A stretch of 64,000 bases of DNA from Gaiellasilicea sp963784895. GTDB lineage: Bacteria > Actinomycetota > Thermoleophilia > Gaiellales > Gaiellaceae. The notes beneath the pieces are model-generated. The model saw only the letters and a program-made list of their open reading frames with translations, was not told where the DNA came from and did no database searches. Shown here piece by piece: positions 57,882-64,000 of the stretch. Position numbers and translations under genes: made by a program. The DNA lies in NCBI GenBank assembly GCA_963784895.1, contig CAWATM010000007.1, positions 186,001 to 250,000 of the forward strand. Reading direction: 5' to 3'. How positions within the stretch are numbered: position 1 is the first letter of the stretch; every line of letters begins with the position of its first letter.

Positions 57882-58052
57882 ATGAGCAAACTCGTGAAGC
57901 TCCTCGATCGCGCTCTTCCTGCCGTGTGTCCGGACGAGGACTTCTTTCTCGCGGCGCCGGTTGGCACCGCCCGGCATTTCGATGCTCGGCGAGAGGCACT
58001 GCTCGCCGATTTGCGCCGTCAGCGGCGCACTCGGCGCACGCTCGCAGCCTGA
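57882..58052 (+). CDS. Small hypothetical protein
   Basis: This 56-residue protein begins MSKLVKLLDRALPAVCPDED and continues FFLAAPVGTARHFDARREAL to a basic end RRQRRTRRTLAA. AGAGGA at 57872-57877 supports ATG 57882, and TTG 57861 is a longer alternative. It lies 35 bases downstream of the 26-bp palindrome. It has one cysteine and no clear fold or motif. If real, it could be the palindrome's regulated target. Confidence 0.55.
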   Translation: MSKLVKLLDRALPAVCPDEDFFLAAPVGTARHFDARREALLADLRRQRRTRRTLAA

Positions 58053-58059
58053 GACGCGG

Positions 58060-59070
58060 CTAACCGACAGGATGCAGGCGGCGCCAGAGGAGCGCCGCCG
58101 CCGCTCCGAGCACGACCGGCGGGAGCCACGTCAGCAGGCGGTAGAGCAGGACGGCAGCGACGACGTTGTCGCTGCTGCCGCCGGCCGCGACGAGCGCGCC
58201 CGTGAGCCCGAGCTCGACGATGCCGAGCCCGCCCGGCGTAATCGGGATCGCCGTCAGCAGACGGGTCAGCGCCCACGCGGCGAACGCCTCGACGAGGTCG
58301 ACCTCGTCGGCGGGAACGCCGACGGCTCGCAGAGCGACGAAGAGGACGACGAAGACCGAGAGATGACCGATCAGCGTCCAGGCGAGCAGCGGAAACCAGC
58401 GCTGGCGCAGAAGCCCGAAGGTCTCGCTGCGAAAGTGACTCAGACGCTCGGGCAGCGTGCCGGAGGACGCCCGCCTGCGCAGGATCGGGATCCGTGATCG
58501 CCACCGCTCGAGGCGAGCAGCGAACACCCGCGTACTTGCATCGGTTCGGAAGGCGGCAATCGCCAATCCGAGCAGGAGTCCGAGTACGCCGACCCCGATC
58601 ACGGTGAGCAGGCCGAGCAGACCGCCCTGACGCCCCGTGACCAGCAGCCCCACCAGCGCCACGAGCGGAAGCAGCACCTTGGCGAGCATGTTCATCGCCG
58701 TCACGACCGCGGTCGCGGCGGCGATCGCGCCGCTGCGAAAACCCCAGCCCCGCAGCATCCCGAAGCCGAGACCGAGCCCGACGGCCTCCCCGCCCGGGAG
58801 AGCGCTGGCCGCCGCGGTCGAGGCCTGCGTCATCACGAGCGCGCGCCAGAGGCCCAGTCCGGGCAGGGCCGTCCGCCAGGGCGGCGCGAAGGTGACGACG
58901 TTCCACAACGTCGCGACGGCGAGAGCGACCACCTCCCACAAAGTGAGCGTGGACACGATGTCGATCACGTCGCGGTAATCCGCGATCCGCGGCAACGCGA
59001 ACCCGAAGATCGCGACGACCACCGCGACGCCGACGGCGGCGGGGCCGTAGCGCCTGAGCGCACGCTTCAT
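58060..59070 (-). CDS. Lysylphosphatidylglycerol synthase-type (UPF0104) membrane protein
   Basis: This 336-residue protein has about eight spans with the LPG flippase/UPF0104 signature segments ALPGGEAVGLGLGFGMLRGW in the first half and LTAIPITPGGLGIVELGLTG near the C-terminus. It has no aminoacyl-transferase domain. The ATG at 59070 gives MKRALRRYGPAAVGVAVVVA. It is a distant paralog of the protein at 24356-25399. Members of this family may flip lipids or help transport lipid-linked substrates. No tightly linked lipid gene is present. Confidence 0.85.
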   Translation of the reverse strand: MKRALRRYGPAAVGVAVVVAIFGFALPRIADYRDVIDIVSTLTLWEVVALAVATLWNVVTFAPPWRTALPGLGLWRALVMTQASTAAASALPGGEAVGLGLGFGMLRGWGFRSGAIAAATAVVTAMNMLAKVLLPLVALVGLLVTGRQGGLLGLLTVIGVGVLGLLLGLAIAAFRTDASTRVFAARLERWRSRIPILRRRASSGTLPERLSHFRSETFGLLRQRWFPLLAWTLIGHLSVFVVLFVALRAVGVPADEVDLVEAFAAWALTRLLTAIPITPGGLGIVELGLTGALVAAGGSSDNVVAAVLLYRLLTWLPPVVLGAAAALLWRRLHPVG

Positions 59071-59107
59071 CGACCGATGATGTCGAATGCTGGGACCGCG
59101 GCGCGCT

Positions 59108-59725
59108 CTACCCGGCGGAGCCGGGGAACTGGGCCGTGTCGAAATCGGCCAGCGCGACGTCGACGTCGCCCTTGCGGGGCTGGTAGATCGTCACCGTCAC
59201 GTAGTAGTCCCTACCCGCTTTCGGAGCCGGCACCCAGACGAACCACTTCGCGGCTTCCACGTTCGTCGACGGCTTGATCCCGACCGCATCGTTGCCGTCG
59301 GCGTCGCCGTCGCCGGTGCTCACGCGGTCGTTCGTCTTCGCGTCGACGAGTTCCCACTGGATCGGCAGCCGCTTGCCGCGGAAACCCTCGGCGACGTAGT
59401 CGAACTCGATCAGCAGGCCGCGGCGCTGTCTGAACGCCTTCGTGAAGTCCATCGCCGGCAGGCGCACGCGCTCGAGGTAGCGGCCGAAGGTCACGGGCTG
59501 GCGGACGCTCGAGTCGGCGATCTTCAGCGTGCCGATGTCGGGCGGCGGCTTCGGCTGCCACCCGGGCTTGAAGACGAAGAGCAGGCCGACGACGCTCGCG
59601 ACGAGCGCGACGACCCCGCCGGCCTGGCCGACGTAGACGAGCAGGCTCTTCCGCCGGCCCCCGGACTCCTCCGGCGCGGACTCCTCCGGCGCGGGCGCCG
59701 GCGCCGCATCCGTCGGCGCGGTCAT
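59108..59725 (-). CDS. Membrane-anchored protein with extracytoplasmic beta domain
   Basis: This 205-residue protein starts MTAPTDAAPAPAPEESAPEE and has one transmembrane helix (SLLVYVGQAGGVVALVASVV, then GLLFVF). It is followed by a beta-rich outer domain with RLPAMDFTKAFRQRRGLLIE, FDYVAEGFRGKRLPIQWELV and DYYVTVTIYQPRKGDVDVAL. The N-terminus is Pro/Glu-rich and cytoplasmic. The ATG (59725) overlaps the stop of the preceding gene (ATGA), so the secreted fibronectin-type gene and this one are one operon. The function is unknown. Confidence 0.75.
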   Translation of the reverse strand: MTAPTDAAPAPAPEESAPEESGGRRKSLLVYVGQAGGVVALVASVVGLLFVFKPGWQPKPPPDIGTLKIADSSVRQPVTFGRYLERVRLPAMDFTKAFRQRRGLLIEFDYVAEGFRGKRLPIQWELVDAKTNDRVSTGDGDADGNDAVGIKPSTNVEAAKWFVWVPAPKAGRDYYVTVTIYQPRKGDVDVALADFDTAQFPGSAG

Positions 59726-61210
59726 GGCCTCGGTAGGAGCACACCTCGGCCGGGAAGGCCGAGCGTGCCGCCGTCGGGGTTGACGAGCGTCGTCACAAGC
59801 CGGTACGGGCCTCCGGGAGCGGAGCGCGGCACGCGCAGCCGCAGCTTGTTCGTGCCGATGCGGATCCCGTAGCGGCCGCTCACGACCTGCCGGCCGCCGC
59901 GGAGCAGACGGAGCCGCGCGGACGTCGCCCGGTTCGCCCGAACGGAGACGACGACGACCCTGAGCCCGCCCGCGCGTCCCACCCCCACGCCGGCGAGGCG
60001 GGCGGCGAGCGCACACGGCCGTGTCTCCGCCGCGACAGCCGCGCGCTGCGAGCGGTTGCCGAGCGTGTCGACGGCATCGACCGCGATCGCGTAGCGGCGG
60101 CCGCACTTCAGGTTCTGCAGCGTGTACTCCGTCGCCTGCGTCTCGCCGGCAGCCGCGTCGTCGAGATAGACGCGGTACCCGGTGACCCTGACGTTGTCGG
60201 TCGAGGCCCCCCAAGAGATCCCGAGGCTCGTTCGGGTCCGGGCTCCGACCACCGGCGTGCCCGGCGTCGTCGGCGCGATCGCGTCGCGGACGAAGACGGC
60301 CCGAATCGACGTGATCGGACCGGCCGGGAAGGTGCACGTCAGCTGCGTCTGCGCGCAGACGCCGTTCCAGCCGTCGAAGAGCGAGCCGTCGTCCGGATTC
60401 GCGGTCAACGCGATCGGCTTACCGAAGCTGAAGCTGGCCCTGCAGACGGTACCGCAGTCGAGTCCCGACGCCGTCACGCGGCCGCTGCCGTTCCCGCTCT
60501 TGCGCAGCTTGAACTCGACGCTGATCGACGTTGGCGGTTGAGGTGGCGGCTCGTCGGCGAACCGCGCGCCGCCCAGGTGGGCTCATCCTCGACGGTGATC
60601 GTGCAGGTGGTCGCGTTCGTCGGCTCGCAGCGGTAATCGCCTGGCTCGTGGTTCCAGCCTTTGAACTGCGTCGTTCCCTCGTCACGGTCAGCGCGACGCG
60701 CGTGTGCGGCGGGTAGGCGCTGCAGATCATCCGCATTATACCCAGCTGGGTCAGATCACATGGGCACTCCCGGAGGGACTGACCGGACACAGTGGCGCCG
60801 CCATTGTCCTCCGAGAGACTCACGGCGAGCCGCAGCGGCGGAAAGACCGCGACGATCGAGGTGAGCGCATCGTCGAGCCGGACAGTGCAGGAGGTTCTCG
60901 TGCCGCAGTCGGGCTCGCTCCACTTGAAGAAGGACTTGCCGGCCTCAGGGTCGCGAGGTCAGCCGGACGCGTCGTCCCCTGCTCGTAACTCCACTCGCAG
61001 TCGTCGGAAGCCTCGCTGTTTCTCGCAGGGAGGGTCGCGTCGCCGGTGCGACGGCACCGCCGAGACTTCGCCGGGGCCACGCGGAGCGACCTGCAGGGTG
61101 ACGAGGGCGCTGCTGGTCGCGCCCGCGCTCAGCGCAAGCGTCGCCACAATCAGGGTGGTCAAAGCCCCACCCCCGAGCGCCGCAGCAACGATCCACCGAG
61201 CACGTCGCAT
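59722..61210 (-). pseudogene. Secreted fibronectin type III / beta-repeat protein with about five frameshifts
   Basis: The ATG at 61210 starts MRRARWIVAAALGGGALTTL, a signal peptide. Coding text then switches frame at about 61035-61065, 60970, 60955, 60680 and 60565. Between the switches the text stays protein-like: ARNSEASDDCEWSYEQGTT, FFKWSEPDCGTRTSCTVRLD, LREC and PYPPHTRVALTVT, FKGWNHEPGDYRCEPTNATT. The intact 3' end (60477 down to 59722) has a Cys-containing WNG-type repeat (SLFDGWNGVCAQTQLTCTFP) and a fibronectin type III domain (VTGYRVYLDDAAAGETQATE). The full protein would be about 495 residues and bind outside the cell. The dense cluster of shifts may be sequence error or true decay. 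Confidence 0.65.
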
Positions 61211-61267
61211 CGCGCACCCTTCGTCGCTTGAGAGAAGAGCGTGGCACCTGCGTCTCCGAATGTCAAA

Positions 61268-61921
61268 ATGACGGTCGTGCGACGTACCCTCGGCCTCGCC
61301 CTCGCTGCTGCAACGGTTGCGACCGGGCTCGCCGCGCCGTCGATTTCGGCGCCTGCGCCGATCACGATCGCGGCGCAGCCGTCGGACCTTCTCCGCAACC
61401 GCCTGCTGACGCTCTCTGGGTCGATCCCGAGCAACCGGCTCAAGGAGATCGTCGTGCTCGAGGCGCGCGATTGCGGGCAGTCGTCCTACCGCCAGGTGGC
61501 CCGCGTCGAGACGACCGCGGGCGGACGCTGGGTCTGGCCGTACTTCTATCCCGGAATCAGCGCGCGCATCCGCGCGAGCTGGAACGGCAGGACGAGCACG
61601 CCCGTGCGCGTGCGCGACCGCGCCTACGTCGAGCTCCGGCAGGCAGGCCCGCGCAGCTTCTCGCTCTCCGTGCGGGCAAAGGTGCCTTTCGCGGGGAGAG
61701 GAGTGCTCCTGCAGCGGCTCGATCCCGCCCGCGGTTGGACCACCGTGAGGTCGGCCGAGCTGACCGTGGGCGGCGCACCGCCCGGCTCGAGCTACGTGTA
61801 CTCGACTGCACGGCTCACGGCCTCCCTACCTGCCGGATCGCTCGTTCGCGGGCTCTTCACGGCGGCGCAGGCTCGGCCGTGCTACTTGGCCGGCCGCTCG
61901 AACATGCTCCGCATCCCATAG
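61268..61921 (+). CDS. Secreted protein of unknown function
   Basis: This 217-residue protein starts at ATG 61268 with a signal peptide (MTVVRRTLGLALAAATVATG, then LAAPSISA). The mature part is beta-strand-rich with two disulfide candidates (EARDCGQSSYRQVARVETTA, QARPCYLAGRSNML). Internal similarity of GGRWVWPYFYPGISARIRAS and GGAPPGSSYVYSTARLTASL suggests two immunoglobulin-like repeats, as in cell-surface adhesion or carbohydrate-binding modules. It is divergent from the frameshifted fibronectin-type gene, with 57 bp between start codons. Confidence 0.75.
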   Translation: MTVVRRTLGLALAAATVATGLAAPSISAPAPITIAAQPSDLLRNRLLTLSGSIPSNRLKEIVVLEARDCGQSSYRQVARVETTAGGRWVWPYFYPGISARIRASWNGRTSTPVRVRDRAYVELRQAGPRSFSLSVRAKVPFAGRGVLLQRLDPARGWTTVRSAELTVGGAPPGSSYVYSTARLTASLPAGSLVRGLFTAAQARPCYLAGRSNMLRIP

Positions 61922-61969
61922 CCGGGCGTCGTCGACGTCGCCGCGTCCGCTCCGATATCGGCGTCTACG

Positions 61970-63040
61970 ATGGCCCCGATGGAAGGTGCATCCGCACCCG
62001 TCGACGCGCGCCACAAGGCGCTCCTCGACGCACTGCCCGACCTCCTCCTCCGGCTGCGGGCTGACGGTACCTACCTCGAGATCGGCGGCGACACGTCGAA
62101 GCTGGCAAACCCGCCCGATCGGGTGGTCGGAGCGAGCGCCTACGAGCTGCTCCCTCCGGAGATCGCCGACCGACTGATGGGCTGCGTCCGCGCCTCGCTC
62201 GAGCAGGGCAAGCTCGCAACCGTCGAGTATTCGCTCTCCACCCACCTCGGCGAGGAGCGGGAGTTCGAGGTCAGGGTCGCGCCGTCGGGAGCGGACGAGG
62301 TGGTTGCGGTCGTGCGCGACGTCACCGACCTGCGCCGCGCGATGCGCGACGTGACCGAGTCGCGCGCGCGGATCGTGGCCGCGGGAGACGCCGAGCGCCG
62401 CCGAGTCGAGCGGAACCTGCACGACGGCGCCCAGCAGCGGCTCGTCACCGTCGCGCTCCACCTGCACCTCGTCAAGCGCCGGCTCGAGACCGACCCGACC
62501 GAGGTGCCGCAACTGGTCGAGGCGGCGCAGACCGAGCTCGCGCTCGCACTCGAGGAGATCCGCGAGCTCGTTCGCGGCCTGCACCCGCGCCTCCTCTCCG
62601 ACCGCGGGCTCGAGCCCGCACTCGCCGGACTGGCCGAGCGCTCCCTGCTCCCGGTCGAGATCGCGGAGACGCCCTCCGCGCGGCTGCCGCCGGCCGTCGA
62701 GGCGGCGGCCTATTACCTCGTCGCGGAGGCCCTCGCAAACGCGGGCAAGCACAGTGAGGCGTCGCAGGTGCGCGTGCGCGTGAGCACCGACGGCTCGTGT
62801 ACCAGCGTCGAGGTCGTCGACGATGGCGTCGGCGGCGCCGACGAGACGGCGGGATCAGGGCTGCGCGGCCTCGCCGACCGGGTCGCCGCGCTCGGCGGCG
62901 AGTTTGACGTCGTCAGCGAGCCCGGCCGGGGAACCGCCCTGCGCGCGACGCTTCCGCACGACCACGAGTCAACCGGAGGCGCCGCTACGGCGAACGAACA
63001 GCAGGAACGACCCGCGCCGCGCGGAACGGCGCAGCCATAA
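61970..63040 (+). CDS. PAS-domain sensor histidine kinase (HisKA_3 type)
   Basis: This is a 356-residue soluble kinase. Residues 15-115 form a PAS domain (ALLDALPDLLLRLRADGTYL; REFEVRVAPSGADEVVAVVR). The phosphoacceptor is H151 in ERRRVERNLHDGAQQRLVTV, the usual HisKA_3 pattern of NarL-coupled systems. The ATP-binding domain shows EALANAGKHS (N257), VVDDGVGGAD and GSGLRGLADRVAALGG. No response regulator lies next to it, so the partner must be elsewhere. It starts at ATG 61970 or 61979, with no clear ribosome site. The sensed ligand is unknown. Confidence 0.92.
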   Translation: MAPMEGASAPVDARHKALLDALPDLLLRLRADGTYLEIGGDTSKLANPPDRVVGASAYELLPPEIADRLMGCVRASLEQGKLATVEYSLSTHLGEEREFEVRVAPSGADEVVAVVRDVTDLRRAMRDVTESRARIVAAGDAERRRVERNLHDGAQQRLVTVALHLHLVKRRLETDPTEVPQLVEAAQTELALALEEIRELVRGLHPRLLSDRGLEPALAGLAERSLLPVEIAETPSARLPPAVEAAAYYLVAEALANAGKHSEASQVRVRVSTDGSCTSVEVVDDGVGGADETAGSGLRGLADRVAALGGEFDVVSEPGRGTALRATLPHDHESTGGAATANEQQERPAPRGTAQP

Positions 63041-63056
63041 CACCGGGAGGTCAATC

Positions 63057-63476
63057 ATGGATCGCACACCCGTCCAGAACGTCGCCCGACTGGTGGGGAT
63101 CGTCTTCCTGCTGGTCGGCATCGCCGGCTTCATCCCCGGCGTGACGACCAATCTCTACGAAGGCCTCGAGTTCGCCGGCGACGACGGCACTGCCGAGCTG
63201 CTCGGGCTCTTCCAGGTCAGCGTCCTGCACAACATCGTGCACGGGCTCTTCGGCATCGCCGGGCTTGCGCTGGCGGCGACGGCGAGCGGCGCCCGAACCT
63301 ATCTGATCGGTGGAGGCGGGATCTACCTCGCCCTCTTCCTGCTCGGCATCGTCGGCGGCGGCGACTGGATTCCGGTCAACGACGCCGACAACTGGCTGCA
63401 CCTCATCCTCGGTGGCGGGATGATCGGCCTCGGCGTGATCACGACGCGCGAGAGCAGGGTCTCCTCGACCGCCTAG
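63057..63476 (+). CDS. DUF4383 integral membrane protein
   Basis: This 139-residue protein (ATG 63057 after GGGAGG at 63045-63050) has four transmembrane helices. It begins MDRTPVQNVARLVGIVFLLV, has GIAGFIPGVTTNLYEGLEFA and SVLHNIVHGLFGIAGLALAA, the LHN-x-x-H-x-x-FG motif of DUF4383 (PF14325), and ends DNWLHLILGGGMIGLGVITT. The function is unknown. It lies 16 bp downstream of the sensor kinase and could be cotranscribed. Confidence 0.87.
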   Translation: MDRTPVQNVARLVGIVFLLVGIAGFIPGVTTNLYEGLEFAGDDGTAELLGLFQVSVLHNIVHGLFGIAGLALAATASGARTYLIGGGGIYLALFLLGIVGGGDWIPVNDADNWLHLILGGGMIGLGVITTRESRVSSTA

Positions 63477-63488
63477 TCCAGCTCCGCC

Positions 63489-63515
63489 GAAGGGCGGTTT
63501 TCACAGCCGCCCTTC
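63489..63515 (+). terminator. Rho-independent-like terminator after DUF4383 gene
   Basis: A 9-bp perfect stem (63489-63497 and 63507-63515) with a nine-base loop is followed by the T-rich ACGTTCTTCTTACTT, 12 bases after the stop codon. It is the most classical intrinsic terminator in the window. The AT-rich bases that follow (63520-63550) may hold the promoter of the last gene. Confidence 0.8.
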
Positions 63516-63625
63516 ACGTTCTTCTTACTTACAACTGTTACCAAAATCACCCAGGCGGGTGGTGACCCCCAGGCGCCGGCTGCCGACTTCAAGTCGAGAC
63601 GTCACCCGACCAGGGGGTTCACTCC

Positions 63626-64000
63626 ATGCGTTTCCGCCTTGCCGTTTTGCTCGCGTTCGTCACCGCCGTCGCAGTGCCCGGCACTGCCTCGGCCTCGGAG
63701 ATCATCGACCGCAACGCCAACGACGTCTCTCTGAAGGTGGCGAAGAACGGCCAGGCGCTCATCAGCTACAACGCACGCGGGAAGCGCTGGAACGTGCTCG
63801 CCTGGGGCGCGCTCAACGCGATCCACCCCACACCGGGCCGCACGCAGGTCGAGTTCACGCTCGACTACTCCGGTGGCTACGGCACGTACAAGCGCGACGT
63901 CTGGAAGACACTCACGGACGCCTGCCGGCCGTACGACGGCCCCGACCTGCAATGGTTCGTCGCCGGCTGCAAGGCCGCCGACGGCTCCTACTGGGCGCTT
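63626..64000 (+). CDS. Secreted hypothetical protein (partial at window edge)
   Basis: The ATG at 63626 starts a clear signal peptide (MRFRLAVLLAFVTAVAVPGT, ending ASAS). The mature part reads EIIDRNANDVSLKVAKNGQA, LISYNARGKRWNVLAWGALN and DLQWFVAGCKAADGSYWAL, and runs off the right edge with no stop in the visible 125 codons. Actinobacterial proteins with this SLKV...A.I.Y...G...VL.WGA-type start are common and unnamed. An AGGGGG ribosome site lies at 63612-63617. Confidence 0.85.
   Translation, partial: MRFRLAVLLAFVTAVAVPGTASASEIIDRNANDVSLKVAKNGQALISYNARGKRWNVLAWGALNAIHPTPGRTQVEFTLDYSGGYGTYKRDVWKTLTDACRPYDGPDLQWFVAGCKAADGSYWAL

Noticed and set aside
1..64000. CRISPR array, prophage or insertion sequence
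   Set aside because: No regularly spaced direct repeats with unique spacers, no transposase or integrase motif and no phage structural gene was seen. The only tandem repeat (41851-41967) has no spacers.

Overview
The window is about 70% GC and almost fully coding. Genes are packed into short operons joined by 4-base ATGA or GTGA stop/start overlaps, and GTG starts are frequent. The gene content is actinobacterial: a NucS-type mismatch endonuclease, a stand-alone LigD-type polymerase domain, a BTAD transcriptional activator fused to a beta-propeller, DUF4383 and DUF4242 proteins, and an argCJBDR-F cluster. The abundance of secreted YVTN and Pro/Ala-rich proteins would fit a soil or sediment member of the Thermoleophilia (Gaiellales or Solirubrobacterales). 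That placement is an inference from style, since no rRNA gene is present.

Layout: 1-4.2 kb holds the BTAD/propeller regulator, two secreted proteins and two frameshifted genes. 4.1-8.9 kb is a sugar locus: a D-lyxose isomerase-like cupin divergent from an overlapping GH13 glycosidase, TIM-barrel isomerase, VOC protein and xylulokinase. 9-10.9 kb encodes a DUF1353 protein, a glycosyltransferase and a DUF218 protein. 10.9-20 kb is the arginine/carbamoyl-phosphate block: argC-J-B-D-R-F leftward and carA-carB rightward from a 39-bp AT-rich divergent region that looks like a paired ARG-box operator. CarB ends before the usual allosteric domain. 20-32.5 kb holds a 1-Cys peroxiredoxin, a Vps62-like/membrane fusion, glutaminase, a flippase-like membrane protein, a relic of an SLC13 permease, an AbgT transporter with an M20 peptidase, a YihY/BrkB protein and a frameshifted LuxR-type ATPase regulator.

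32.6-48 kb holds a vanadium haloperoxidase-type secreted enzyme, an M28 aminopeptidase, tRNA-Ala(CGC), a DUF1996 protein, an MFS exporter, two short alcohol dehydrogenase-like proteins, a bicupin, nucS, a tandem palindromic repeat, an O-methyltransferase/MBL hydrolase pair, an ECF sigma factor with a membrane span and a proline-rich tail, a lipoprotein cytochrome c, a HAD phosphatase and serS followed at once by tRNA-Ser(UGA). 49-57.8 kb is more accessory: a large secreted protein, a stress-like cluster (helical ferritin-like proteins, manganese catalase, a protein with a histone-like basic tail), a gene-free stretch full of hairpins, a secreted protein and the LigD-type polymerase. 57.8-64 kb carries a 26-bp palindrome with a small gene, a second flippase-like protein, a badly frameshifted fibronectin-type secreted protein, a sensor kinase, a DUF4383 protein and a secreted protein cut by the window edge.

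A recurring oddity is frameshifts: at least a dozen single-base shifts in six genes, including the biosynthetic argD, clustered near 3.3-3.8, 12.5, 31.05-31.26, 56.8 and 60.5-61.1 kb. Sequencing or assembly indels are the simplest explanation for most of them. Real decay remains possible for the LuxR gene and the fibronectin-type gene.
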